From assembly GCA_020284085.1 (NCBI GenBank), contig JACEVL010000411.1:310001-374000 (forward strand): a stretch of DNA of 64,000 nt, written 5' to 3'. Below, piece by piece: positions 35,268 to 48,459 of the stretch. Every line of letters starts with the position of its first letter. Position 1 is the stretch's first letter. The DNA is from Aporrectodea caliginosa (Eukaryota; Annelida; Clitellata; Crassiclitellata; Lumbricidae). The translations under genes were made by a program, and so were the position numbers. Under the pieces are notes generated by a model. That model searched no databases. It was not told where the DNA came from and saw nothing but the letters and a program-made list of their open reading frames with translations.

Positions 35268-36824
35268 ACACTTGCTGTAATGTTATGGCGCATTTCAACA
35301 GACGAACATTACTCAGCTCCTCATCTCAAATCAACAGTTGTGGACAATACCAAAGTGATCATGGATGTACTAACCACATTTAAATTGCTTGAAACTGTGG
35401 GGGGAACAGCAACCGGCCCTGATGGAATGACCGCCTGGTTTCTCGAGGCGGCCGCTCCCATGCTGGCAGAACCAATAACCCATCTCTTCAATGTTTCTAT
35501 TCTTTCGTCATATGTACCACCACAGTGGAAAATAAGCACCATTACGCCAGTACCTAAGGTTCCTCACCCGTCTGATGTTGCAGATTTTCGCCCTATATCA
35601 GTCACCCCCATTCTATGCCGTCTCCTTGAGAAATTTATTGTGCGCCGTTTTTTCTATCCTTTTTTGACAGAACCACTCCAAAACCAGGACTTCTTGGATC
35701 AATATGCATTCCGTCCCACTGGTTCTACCACGGCAGCCATAATTGCCTTAACCCACAACCTATTGGAACTTCTCAACGAAAACCACTATGTTCATCTGAT
35801 CGCACTTGATTTCTCCAAAGCTTTCGATACAGTCAGTCATTCATATCTTACAGAGCAACTCGCCAGATTACCCATCCCTGACTGTATTTATAACTGGATA
35901 ATTGCCTTTTTAGACAATCGTAAACATGCAACCAAATTCAATGGCTTACTTTCCGCAATTATTAGTATCTGCGCCAGCATAGTTCAGGGATCGGGCTTGG
36001 GACCAGCTAACTTTATAACAGCTATTTCAAAACTCAAGACGGTCCACCCTTCAAACAGGTTAATCAAATATGCTGATGACACTTATCTCCTGATACCCGC
36101 CTCACACAGTGCAACGATCTCAGCAGAACTAGACCACGTCACAGATTGGGCTGCAACCTGTAACTTAAAACTGAACTCAAAAAAGACCTTTGAAATGGTG
36201 ATTCGTCGGCCACGGGGGCGTGCTGGGCGAGACGCGGTTCCGATTACTACTCCGGGACTGACAAGGGTCTCCAGCATGGTCATCTTGGGCGTTACAATGA
36301 ATGAAACTTTGAGTTTCGAGTCACACATCACCCGTATATGTTGTCAGGCCAGACAATCGCTGTATGCCTTGCGCATCCTCGTGGCGCATGGTCTTTCAGG
36401 CCCTATGCTATACGACGTGGTTCGTGCTACAACGGTGGCCCGAATGCTCTATGCTGCTCCGGCTTGGTGGGGTTTGCAGGGCAGCAAGAAAAGAACCGCC
36501 TTCAGTCGGCGATGCGGCGTCTGATTCGTCTGCGGTACCTGCCAGAGGACAGTCCATCGTTTGAGCATCTTTGCAACACTGCCGCCTCACGCCTCTTCTC
36601 TGCGGTCCTAGGAAACCCGGGGCATGTACTCCATGGACTACTCCCCCCAAAAAGCCGCTCCCCTACACCCTGCGCCCGAGATTACATGACCGTTTTATTC
36701 CACAAGCTGACAATCTTTCACGCAGATCGTTTATAATAAGAATGTTGTACTCTGTATAAATGTATGTACACCAAAGTGCGGATATGCAATTGGTTGAATA
36801 AAGAAATATACTTACTTACTTACT
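35268..36824 (+). mobile_element. CR1/Jockey-group LINE inserted in the L2
   Basis: The frame has ATGPDGMTAWFLEAA, DFRPISVTPILCRLLEK, LDFSKAFDTVSHSYL, IVQGSGLGPANF and YADDTYLLIP: a nearly intact RT lacking the endonuclease (5'-truncated). A single frame change near 36,470 leads to MRRLIRLRYLPED and YTLRPRLHD. The 3' end is AATAAAGAAATA plus (CTTA)n. TACTTTA flanks both sides (35261-35267, 36825-36831). The L2 frame resumes after it. Confidence 0.85.
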
Positions 36825-37914
36825 TACTTTATCTGGGGGTACCACTGTTTCTGCTCGTTCTCTTAAGACTTTTCTTTTTTCGAGGGGCCCTTCGCACTGG
36901 AAGCGCTTCTGATTAGGTTGTACTGCGAGAGGCGCTTTATAAGTCCATAAATAGAATAGAATAGAATAGAATAGAATAGAATAGAATTTAGCCATTTTCC
37001 GACAGATAACGCGTCTGAAAATGTATTATGATCACTTCCAGTTTTCAATAGACAAATAAGTAAGGAAGCAAATGAAGCCCTGCATTCCATCTACAGAATG
37101 GCGTAGCCTATTTGTTTCTCTTCCAGGAAGAAAAATGAATACGCTATAGTCGAAAAACGAATGGGGTGGTATCCACCACCCTCTGGTACCTCGGGTATTA
37201 TATCGGGTATAACTTTTGAACGGTGTGAGATACCATCATGATGTTTACCTAAAAATGTGCGCAAATGAATCTGCTACAGCTACCTGAAGTGAAAAAAATT
37301 ATATTCCATATGAAAAAACATTATGCATAAAAACGTAGCCCGAGGGATAAAAGTAACCAATTGGACCTGTATGTATAAAATACAGTTTCCTTACAACTTG
37401 GGTTTAATTTTACACAAACACCCAGGTTTGTAAGTCATAAGGATCACAACAACACCCCCACACGAATATTCCCACTGAAATGCTTTTACTTTCTCTTTCC
37501 GTATCAAAAGCAGTCTGAATATATAAAACAGATTACAAGATAAATATATTCTTCATCATCATCAATATCTTTTTCTTCTTCTCACTATTTTGTTCTTCTT
37601 CTTGTTCTTCTTGTTCTTGTTCTTCTTCTTTTTCTTCTTCTGGTTCTTCTAGTTCCTCAGGCCATATTAAAGCTATAATATGCACATCAGTAGGCTACAC
37701 TTTTATATTCGGAATATTTGTAGCATCAGACCTCATATACCTTCTTTATTTACTTCTACTTCTTCTTCACCTGGTTCCTATTCCTGGTTCAAATCTTCAT
37801 TATCACCGTACGGTTAACCTAATCAATGTCAACATAATTAGTTGTTAAGGTCAAAAGGAACATAATAATTTTCATCATCGCTATTGTTGTAGTCACGGTA
37901 ACCGCCATTGTAAG

Positions 37915-37990
37915 TTGTAGGATACTGTTAAATAAGTTTGAACACTATGGAATAAGAGTCACGCCTCTGCATTGGTTCGTCAGTAACATT
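37915..37990 (+). mobile_element. Short LINE RT fragment
   Basis: The plus strand encodes NKFEHYGIRVTPLHWF, an RT segment that also occurs on the minus strand at about 38,740. Confidence 0.55.
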
Positions 37991-38039
37991 GACATTATGG
38001 GGCAGGTCATAATTCTTTTTACAATATTACGTTTATTGA

Positions 38040-39055
38040 ATGAAGGGTTCTAGTGAGCCAAACAGGGTGAGTGGAAGTAATTCGACATGCGGCTTTCTGA
38101 AGCTTCAGTATGCAATAAAAATTGCATGCTCCATAAGGAGAAGCCCAAACAACACAACGGTAATTGATATATTATGGTTACAGTAGGGCATGGTATAATA
38201 GCTTCAGTTTGTCAGCATATAGTAAATGCCCAACCTTTCGTAAAATGCCAACGAACTTTGAAACCTTATTGGTGATGATATCCACATGTTAATTCCATTT
38301 AAACTCATCACTGAGTCATCAGTAGTTAAAACATCCAGATATGTTTTTCATGTACACGAGGGAGTCGCATATCATTTAAAATATATGTTGAATTCCCTAT
38401 TTAAAATCGCCCTTTTTCAAAAATCATAAAATTAGTATTAGCTAAGATCAAAGCTAACAATTTTGCAGAAAACCAATGGTTTATCAGTTTTAGGTCATCA
38501 TTTAGAGTTTCGGTTTACACCAAGTGACTATGTCTGGTGCGAAAAATATTTGTATCATATGCAAACATGATTAATTTTAAGGCTGTTGCAGACTGTAGAT
38601 CATTTATCTACAATTCAGACAGCAAAGGTCTCAAATTAAACCTTGAGCAACTCTACATCTCACCAACATGCTACTTGAAGAAGAGTGATTAATAGAGACA
38701 TCTTGCAACCTATTAATTTTGATAAGTAGCTAGAGAATCAATGCAGAGGCGTGCCTCTGATTCCATAGTGTTCAATCTTACCAAACAGTATCTTATTGTA
38801 TCAAAAGCTTTTGCCAGGTCTAGGAAAATCTGTATGGTCAGTTGATGTTGATGCCCATCAATAGACTTGCTAGATCAAGAAGCAGACAAATTCTTTCTAA
38901 AACCATATTCCAGTTTATCCGATTAGTAATTTGTTCAGCTGCTCTGATCAAAGTAGCGAGCTTCTTTCTACAAGATTTATACGTTTCAAAAAGATAATCG
39001 CTTTTCCAGTTTTTCCTATCCACTCTTTGTACATAGCCTACGATTCTTTTCTGTA
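38040..39055 (-). mobile_element. Decayed Jockey-type LINE RT
   Basis: Minus-strand pieces in changing frames read ETYKSCRKKLATLIRAAEQ, FLDLAKAFDTI, KIEHYGIRGTPLH, LIMFAYDTNIF and VGILRKVGHLLYADKLKLLY: an RT with the second aspartate motif altered (FAYD). Many stops; long dead. Confidence 0.7.
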
Positions 39056-39188
39056 ATCGATTTCTTGGTCTAATGGACTCAACTCAATACATTGCAATGC
39101 TGTTGTTTCTGCATAATATAATCAAATTCCGTTGATACATGTACATAAATTATGTTTAATCTTCACTTGATATGCAACGATCTACCAG

Positions 39189-39798
39189 TAGGCCTAGTGT
39201 TGTTTTAGTTTTGCCTTGAGTTTTAGTTTTAATTATTATTAGTTTCACATCCTAGGGGTTTTAGTTATTATTAGTTTTAGTTATTTCACCAAGTTTTAGT
39301 TTTGGTTATTAGGCCTATTAGTTTCACATGCTAGGGGTTTTAGTTATTATTAGTTTTAGTTATTTCGCTGAGTCTGGCAATATTTTTCCCGCATACAGCT
39401 GTTGCACCAAAAAGGAGTCACTCGCTACAATCTGTTTCTAATCGATACTTAAAATGGTCCCATCCTCCACTAGTTTTAGGTCTAACCACCTAAATTTAGT
39501 TCGGACAGCTTTTAAAATTCCAAAGATCGGAAGATTACCGAACGAAGTACTGATTATAAAACGCGTATATCCTAAAACATTGAATATCCTACGACGTTAG
39601 GTTTTCGTTATGTGTTTTCGTTCTCGTTTTCGTTATGTGTTTTCGTTATTATTAGTTTCGACTGGTTAAGTTTTAGTTTTTATTTCGTTATCGCTTTTCC
39701 TCTAGTTTTCGTTTTAGTTTTAGTTTTAGTTAACTAAAACCTTTTGTTTTCGTTAACGAAGGTTTTCGTTTTAGTTTTCGTTAACGAAAACAACACTA
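39189..39798. mobile_element. hAT-type element rich in TTTTAGTT
   Basis: The right end AAAACAACACTA and left TAGTGTTGTTTT (split by GGCCTA) are inverted repeats. The 8-bp flank TCTACCAG occurs at 39181-39188 and 39799-39806. The interior is TTTTAGTT/TTTTCGTT repeats with two direct units. Confidence 0.85.
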
Positions 39799-39809
39799 TC
39801 TACCAGACC

Positions 39810-41640
39810 CTTGACAACACTTAGACCTTTGATAATATTTAACGATAGTGTTACTATGGACAAGGCTGGTAGGCCTTATCAAGCAGCACTCTCTTTACTC
39901 AAGCTTATTAACTGAAAACTTAACTCAATGATGCGATAATCAGTCCAATGTTCGTAGGCTAGCGCAAAATCTCAGTAGATATTTGAATCTAAAATGTAAC
40001 ATGTCTATGTTTGTTGGTCCCATGTTTCAGACAACGACATGCTGCGTCGCGTTCGGACTACACTAAGACTTCCGGATTAGTCAAACAAAAAATTATATTA
40101 GACCCTTTAGTCAAGGAGAATTCAAGAAATATTTCAAGCCCTATTAAGTCGCTTACTTTTAGAGCTGTTAAAATTTTATAGGCCTATGCAGAAGGGTGGA
40201 GTGGAAAAAAACGAAAATTAGACATTCGAAAAGTAATAGCAACCAAAAGTAGCCTAATGATAGCCTAAAGGGTCAAAAATTGTTAATTTTTTTATAAAGT
40301 ATTAATGTCTTCCGCCCCCACCAGAGGGCCAAAATTATTACGAAAAATAGCGTTTTTTCGAAAAAATTGTAGGTATTCTTGTCAAAATTAATATTCTAAT
40401 TGAAATCTAATTAACTGCCATTCAATATACCATTGGAAAGAGCTCTTAAAACAGAATAAAATGATATATTACTTTTTAGAATATGTCCATATTTGTAGAA
40501 GTTATTAACTTTTTACCATTTTCTCTGGTTCGTGACATGTCGCTAAGCCTGTAAACGGTTAAACAATATAGTACCTTTTATATCGTTCAAGATATAATTA
40601 TCAACCTATGTCATTCGCTTCAGCATGTCCACTGCTGTGGACCACCTTTCTAACGGTAGGCCTACATTGTGATGCGGAATTTTGAGCATTACACATAATT
40701 ATTTTGTTTTAATTGTTTTTACAGTTTTAGTATAGTTTTGTTTGCAATCTTTGATTGATTCTGTTTTCATTTCAGCTGAATGCGCATTTTGATCGATGAA
40801 TTGAGTGCTATGAAAATTCCATTTTGATCATGAATATTTGCGAAATGTCGAAGCATAACAAAGAAACTCCTACTCGTTTTGAAACATACTTTCGTTGTTC
40901 GGACACGGACAGGAACTCCGGCAGACACGATAATGCAGACTGAAAAGAGTAGATTCGCAAATTAACCAAGAATTTTCGAAAAAAAATTCGGAGTTGAGTT
41001 CGTCTTGCTATTAGAGCGGTCGAAAGGTTTCTCTGGTAAAAAAATAATGGAATATGGCATAAGCATTAGGGTGCATCATGTGCCACAAAATATTTCAAAA
41101 GCGTCTGTCCCTATTTCATTTCTTTTCCTTTTACTGAAAAGGTATGTTTGCCAAATTTTGACAAAATTCTGACATACTCTAGGTATCCAACCAAGCAATT
41201 GAAATTTTACAATAGAGAACCATTACGAGGAATCACACAAGTTACACATATTATGCCACAATAATACTTTAAAGAATGTTCCAATAGTTCTTATAATTGA
41301 CAATTCTGCATTAGTAGCCATCTCCAGAAGATTGCAAAGATTGTAAAAAGTGATTTTTTTATTACAATCATATTGTAAAAACACATTCATGTTGCAAAGT
41401 CATTACATGTCATGCGTATAATGAATATCGTCGCTCGTAAGTTGTCATGCGTGTGCGTTTGCATACATATAAACACACATCAAATAAATAGACATGCAAA
41501 CATATACATAATTAGATACAAACATATGCATATACATAGACAGATACATACATACATATATACATATACAGATACACACATATAAACATACATAATCTTT
41601 CATGCTGACAGAAAATCCGAGCTGAGATTCAATCCTCTTT
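39810..41640. other. No gene seen
   Basis: AT-rich. About 40195-40330 may be a third, decayed copy of the inverted-duplication repeat (GGGTGGAGTGG, CTTCCGCCCCCACCAG). An ACAT-like simple repeat covers 41460-41600. Confidence 0.45.
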
Positions 41641-41781
41641 CAGCACAGTCATTGATTACATTGAGTGCTTCAATGTTTGTCATAGCGGCTTGGTAGTCGT
41701 TAAAAGCACTGTTTCAGAAGATATGTTAGAACCGTGTCAAAGAGATAGCTTTAATTTGGCAAAACTGGTTTGATAAGATGG

Positions 41782-42047
41782 TTAAGCCTGTATGTTGGCA
41801 CCTCCGTTTCGTCTGAGATCTTTTGATGCATTAGATAATCTGACGGGCGTGGTCTGCATTGAGCTGTCATTCACAGACATAAAGAGGGCAGCGTGATCTG
41901 CACCTCGATCAATTTTTGACCAATTGCCAAAACACGAGGCATTAAGCTGAGCAAATACAAATTTGAACTGAAACACAGTGAAACTGTGTTCATGGGACAC
42001 AAAATATCTACTGTTGGTCTGCAGGCTGACCTTATAAAGAGCAACAT
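41782..42047 (-). CDS. Orphan minus-strand exon, unknown domain
   Basis: After acceptor TTTTATCAG, a phase-1 frame on the minus strand runs 87 codons to TAA. It reads VALYKVSLQTNSRYFVSHEH, FTVFQFKFVFAQLNASCFGN and ADHAALFMSVND: amphipathic, beta-like and coding-like in composition. It could be a terminal exon, or an internal one using a weak GGAG|GTGCCA donor. I do not recognise the domain or find partner exons. It may be a relic. Confidence 0.3.
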
Positions 42048-42767
42048 CTGATAAAATACCACTGATAGATTTATCAGAATTGGGGATTAGCCTAATAGTC
42101 TAACCTATTAAATCCAACCCTTGAAAAGTAGACTTATAAAACGAACGTTGTTCTTTACAGCGCATTTTGATTTTAAAATATGTCAAGCGTTGAATGCCAT
42201 ATGAAACTAATGATTTTTATATTGCCATTCTTCAATCAGAATTTATAGCTTCACTGAAACCTATATCCTCGTACTACGGTACTGCCTTTTAGGCCGATAT
42301 TTTATTACTTTATTGCTCACACTCTATCATGCAAGGCTAACCCGCAGATGACAAATCGTAAGAGCTATGCATTTATCTTAATATGAATTTCCGGCTTAAA
42401 GTGTACAAGAAGCAAACAATGAACATGTTAGTGTAGGCCTACGTAGTTTTACTTGAGTATTATCTACACTCGCCATACACAGGTGAAAGTAACTTACATT
42501 GACCTCGACGCTTGCGTTTATGGTATACTCAACAGCCAATAAGAGCGGAAATGAAAGCGAAAACGACCGCAGCCATGCACAGCGATTACAAGAACGATCT
42601 TCAATATGTCAGTTCACTCAGTTGCTATAAAAATACGCGTAATCTGTGTGAAAATGGCCGAATACGGCATTACAACGTAAACCGATATATATGTATGGAT
42701 ATGAATGGATATATATGTATGGATGTACATTTATACTATATAAACATGTGTAGGGATGATTGTGTGT

Positions 42768-43074
42768 ATCTTTTATACATAGATCCAGTTTCAAAACACA
42801 CATAATCTTATATTTGTTTATCCAAAAAGTAAAAAATGTACGCAATAATATAAAATATCACTAATTAATGGGTTCCATTGTTAAAAGTGATGTAATTTCG
42901 AGATGCATTCACATAATGTACAACTAAATATACAATTCTGTGCAGAAATGAATGCTGAATCCATTGCTATATTACAAGTTATGATATGTGAAACCAAACG
43001 CGAAATCCAGGGGGGGTAACCACCCCCCCCCCCTTGGTAGTCCGTGTTACAAAAGAGCTTGGTACTGCTAAGGG
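42768..43074 (-). mobile_element. TTAA-CCCT element end, copy 3
   Basis: Read on the minus strand, TTAA (43078-43075) is followed by CCCTTAGCAGTACCAAG and the same body as 31626-31922. Long G and C runs flank GGTAACC. Confidence 0.6.
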
Positions 43075-43144
43075 TTAAGTAAATTACCGGTAAGCCTAAT
43101 CTTTAATTCACGTCATTTATTATAGCATTTATGTAATTAAAAAC

Positions 43145-43870
43145 TCATAACTTTCAAGGATAAATTTTCTGCGGCGGAATTTTTCGCCGCAGAAGGAATA
43201 TTTTCGGCAAGCATTTAGTATCGGGGTGCGTAAGTTGACTGCGATCGTAAATGTCGGTTTGGGTCAGGTTAGAATCGACGTCGTGAAAGTCGGTTAGGGT
43301 AAGGTTAGGCGTTGTGACGATCGGTTATGGTCAGGCTTAGTGTCGTCATTAGATGAAATGTTTAAACTTTCCGCCGCAGAAGTAATTTCTTCTTGCATTG
43401 CGTGGCGGAATCTTCCGCCGCAGAAGCGTTACACTTAAATTAAAAAGAAATTATGTTTTTGCATAGTGCCTCTGCCGCGGAAGATTCCGCCACGCGATGC
43501 ACAATAAAATTACTTCTGCGGCGGAAAGTTTTTAACATTTTATTTAATGACAACCCTAACCGACCGTCACAGCCCCTAAGCTGTCCCTAACCGACCATCA
43601 CGACGTCAATTTGTAGGAAGTAACGCATTTTGAACAATGCGCATGCGCCGAAGGTTGCGCATGCGCCGCAAAGCTCTTCCGCCGTCAAAAATAGTAATTC
43701 CGCCTCAGAAGTAGAATTTTCGATACAATTCTGCGGAGGGAAGACCTTTGCGCATGCGCAACCTTCGGCGCATGCACATTGTTCAAAATGCGTTACTTTC
43801 TATAAATTGGCGTCGTGAGGGTCGGTTATGGTCAGGTTAGGCTTCGTGAGGGTCGATTAGGGTCAGGTAT
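43145..43870. repeat. Compound CpG-rich hairpin locus
   Basis: Two large hairpins lie side by side: arms about 43345-43430 with 43465-43545 (TTCCGCCGCAGAAG / CTTCTGCGGCGGAA), and about 43605-43665 with 43745-43805 (GCGCATGCGC palindromes, ends AAGTAACGCATTTTGAACAA and complement). They are flanked by GTCGGTTAGGGTCAGG repeats, inverted on the middle side. Confidence 0.8.
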
Positions 43871-44195
43871 ACAGTTGAATCGAGACCAGAGACAGTGAAG
43901 GAAACAGAATAATTATTTTGTGTACGCTGGTTTATGATTTGGCCTGCAAGTTTGTAGGATGCGCGTGCGGCGTGTATGCAGATTTTGTATGCCATTTTTG
44001 TATCCATAATGTTGTACATAATGCACATATGTTTGCATCAATCAATCAATCAATCAATCAATGAAACTTGATGTAGCGCCCCTTCAAGATATCTACTCAG
44101 AGGCGCTCCCGGCCCAACCACGGCTGAAAAGAATAGTTTTCAGGGAGGTGTAAAATGCAGGTGAAGAGTTCCTAGGTAGGAAACGAGCTCTAGAG

Positions 44196-44837
44196 GAGGC
44201 CCATTCCAGATACTCGGTCCCACAACCGATCGAGAAGGCCCGATGTTGCATTGTAGAAGTGCGTGCGAATGGGACACTCAGGTCACCGCGGACTGCAGAG
44301 CGAAGGGGTCGGCGGCCAATAGTAGAGTCTCGTTGTCTAGGGGCTCAATAATAACAGCAGGAACGAGAGAGACTATGAAGTGTCTCGAAGACCGTCAATA
44401 TCTTTAAAACTTCTTTTCTTCTCTGGTACTGAATCTTTTAAAAGTCACTGTCACGACCTTAGTGAAAGGAGCTACTGCCCAACCACGGAAAGAATAGCCT
44501 TCAACTCGGTGTAAAATGCAGGTGAAAGTTTCATATATTACGGAGCTCTAGAGGAGAGGCCCATTCCAGATACTCGGTCCCACAACCGATCGAGAAGGCC
44601 CGATGTTGCATTGTAGAAGTGCGTGCGAATGGGACACTCAGGTCACCGCGGACTGCAGAGCGAAGGGGTCGGCGGCCAATAGTAGAGTCTCGTTGTCTAG
44701 GGGCTCAATAATAACAGCAGGAACGAGAGAGACTATGAAGTGTCTCGAAGACCGTCAATATCTTTAAAACTTCTTTTCTTCTCTGGTACTGAATCTTTTA
44801 AAAGTCACTGTCACGACCTTAGTGAAAGGAGCTACTG
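44196..44837. repeat. Perfect tandem duplication, period 360 bp
   Basis: Bases 44196-44477 and 44556-44837 are identical on line-by-line comparison at an offset of exactly 360. A partial third edge (AGTTTCATATATTAC) follows at 44873. The unit is part of an L2/SINE-related tail region. Confidence 0.9.
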
Positions 44838-44889
44838 ATCGCGACATATAGCCTACAACTCGGTGTGAAGAGGAAGTTTCATATATTAC

Positions 44890-45595
44890 TAGCAGGTTTT
44901 ATCCGGCGTTCGCCCGGGTTTTCCTCAGCGCCCGTGTATTTGAATTTAACGATGTGCAAATTTTCGTGTGTCCCTCTGGCGAATTTATGCGCTGGCTTGA
45001 AATTGTTAAATTACAACTCTGTAATATATACTCCTGCATTTGCTATGGCATTGAAACTATGACCACATCGAAACTTGAAATGTCCAAATATCGGAATTTA
45101 AAGTAAATTTTGAGTTGAAATAAAGTTGGGTTAAGATCTATAGAAATTCAAATAGAAAACGATCGTTAAAAATTTCGTATCCCTAAAGTGTTATATTGAA
45201 ATTCTGCCGTGGACGTGACCACTTCTAATTTGAAATAAACGGTCATCGTGATTGGTTGCGAATCAGAGCGTTGACCTAGATGCTCCGCGTGACGTAAGAT
45301 TGCCCGCGTGACGTGGACAAATAATAATAATAATTATAAGATAGCCTCGTTGAAAAAGTTGGAAATTTCAAATAAATGTCCATTTATCGGCGATTAAATA
45401 AAATTGCGAGCTGAAAATAGTCGCGTTGATCTAGACGTGGCGTAATAATGTTGTGTAAAATTTGGTAAATCGCTAAAGCGTTCCGTTTCGGAGCCTTTAG
45501 ACAACAGACAAACAAACATAGAAACATACAAACAAACAAACGGAAGGACGACGTAAACAGAGTAGGCTAAGCCTTATAATATAGATTATAAAATT
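44890..45595. repeat. Possible interspersed repeat, borders unsure
   Basis: It begins ACTAGCAGGTTTTATCCGGC with CGTTCGCCCGGG and ends in CAAACAAAC-rich sequence and TATAATATAGATT. It resembles widespread uncharacterised invertebrate repeats. Confidence 0.3.
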
Positions 45596-45599
45596 ACAA

Positions 45600-46440
45600 C
45601 AGCAGAGATATCATACAGAACCAAATTATGAGGCGCGCTCGGTAGTGTTACAGGTTAGCGACCATATAGAGCCTCTGAGTGTCTTCTCAGTCACTGCCAG
45701 TGCCTAAGCCTTCGACGCTTACAGGTTGACTCAGTGTGATGATGGTCCAGTCCTCGCTATTTGCCGTCCGTAGATCCCCTTTGTGGTGGTCGGCCTTACA
45801 AGGCTTTATATACCGTTCGCTTATCTCCTGTACGACGCATCGGGATTACCGACTACCGAATCTTCTCTGACGAATTGATTCTCTACGGGTCGTCTCTGGT
45901 TCCCTCTCTCCGCTTGTCGGTGATGACGCCCGGTGGGAATCGTTATCTCGCGGCCGAGGCGTAGATGTCTTTCCGACCGTTGGCAGTTGACCGGCGAGTT
46001 GACTACAGTGATCCCTTCACACCTGGTGGTTAGACAAGGAGTTCATACGGTCCATCTATGGCGTCCTCCGATCAGGCTAGTTGCTGGCCAGAATGCTGTG
46101 ACCGTGACAGTCACCTCGACTGAAAGTTCGAGTATCATTCAGTTAACTTCGACGGAAAGTTCGAATATTATTTAGTTTCACTTTGACAGAACATTCACAA
46201 ATTCATTTACCACTGTTTCTCATACCTCCTCGCTCTCTCTGATTAAAACTAACTGAACGTGTATCGGGTTCAAACTTTCTTTACTAGGCCTACTCTGCCA
46301 CCCACCGAATACTCATCTGCTCACCTTTTAGCCTCCTAGCGACTAGTGTGTTTGTACGCAAGCATTATAAAGTAAACTCCAAATTTATAAGCGCTACTAT
46401 AAAGCTAAAAGCAGATCAACAACTTATTCTCGAACGCATC
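45600..46440. other. GC-richer intergenic segment, no gene seen
   Basis: Two frames (45761-45964, 45933-46175) show no domain. A 28-bp unit with GAAAGTTCGA is duplicated near 46120-46170. Confidence 0.35.
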
Positions 46441-46567
46441 GTCGTGTCAGAGTTGTTGTCTAGAGATGGCAAGTGAAGATCCGAGTCCGATTGCAGAGAG
46501 AACCCTGAGAGGAGGCAGATGAGCTGCAGTGTTTGTGCACATGTGTGATATGAATTTGTTGATTTTG

Positions 46568-47830
<1,263 letters not shown>

Positions 47831-47834
47831 TGAA

Positions 47835-48365
47835 TGAGGGACTTACTCATTACTCGGTAAAGTCGTAGTTTACGTTGCTAAATTATTTGATGTTGCCACT
47901 GTAAAATGGAAGCTGGATTTATGAAAGAAATTGTTTCCGTAAATGGTAGTGGGATTGATGAAAACGTTCCTGTGTTCAAAATTGAAGTTGGATCGATTGA
48001 AATATTTTTCCAGTAAATAGAAGCTGGATGGATGAAATTAAGTTTTAGATTCAATAGTAGCTGGATTGATGAAAATAATTGTTTCCGTAATTAGAAGCTG
48101 GATCCATGAGAATATATCTTTGCTGAAATAAAGGTTCCATTGATGAAAAATATTTCTTTCATGAAATAGAAGTTGGATTGATAAAAGTATTTTTTTCAAA
48201 TTAAATAGAAGTTGGATTGATAGAAAAATTTCTTAATGAAATGGAAGGTGGATTGATGATAGTTAACATGCACATAGGTAGACTTCTTACTTACAAGTAC
48301 GGCATTGAAGACATTAGAATAATTTAGCAACGTAAACTACGACTTTACCCATTACTCAATGTCCC
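47835..48365. repeat. Inverted repeat enclosing a 40-bp minisatellite
   Basis: GGTAAAGTCGTAGTTTACGT (about 47860) and its complement (about 48325) face each other. Between lie degenerate units of GAAGCTGGATTGATGAAAAT (47905-48262). The same unit recurs at 23365-23460 and 59880-60095. Confidence 0.75.
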
Positions 48366-48367
48366 TA

Positions 48368-48452
48368 AACAGCTACTGGCTCGGGCGATGCTCGAATCCG
48401 TGCTCTCAGCGTTACAGGTCGAGCGCTCTAACCAATCGGCCACACTACTGAG
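48368..48452 (-). mobile_element. tRNA-like SINE head
   Basis: The minus strand has A box TGGCCGATTGGTTAGAGCGC and B box GGATTCGAGCATC at tRNA spacing. Stem pairing is too poor for a functional tRNA. Confidence 0.65.
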
Positions 48453-48459
48453 AGACAGG

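Larger units (their letters stand above)
32200..36987 (+). mobile_element. L2-type LINE, 5'-truncated and broken by two insertions
   Basis: RT motifs run LFDASSAFDMVDHDILLHRL, GVPQGSVLGPLLYILF and YADDVQAF (32284-33056), interrupted by 33057-34947. The frame resumes at LIARLPRFSHIS through WLPLTARIQFKILF to LLWNDLP. A second insertion (35268-36824) follows, then the C-terminus with SLKTFLFSRG and a stop. The 3' end is GAGGCGCTTTATAAG with a (GAATA)n tail. Crossing both insertions keeps the same frame. Confidence 0.85.

Noticed and set aside
43255..43345. Telomere-like GGTTAGGGT repeats
   Set aside because: Units are 20-odd bp and imperfect, flanking a hairpin; not a hexamer array.
48368..48452. 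Functional tRNA gene
   Set aside because: A and B boxes are present, but acceptor-stem pairing is lacking and it continues into SINE-like sequence. The same holds for the other tRNA-like heads.
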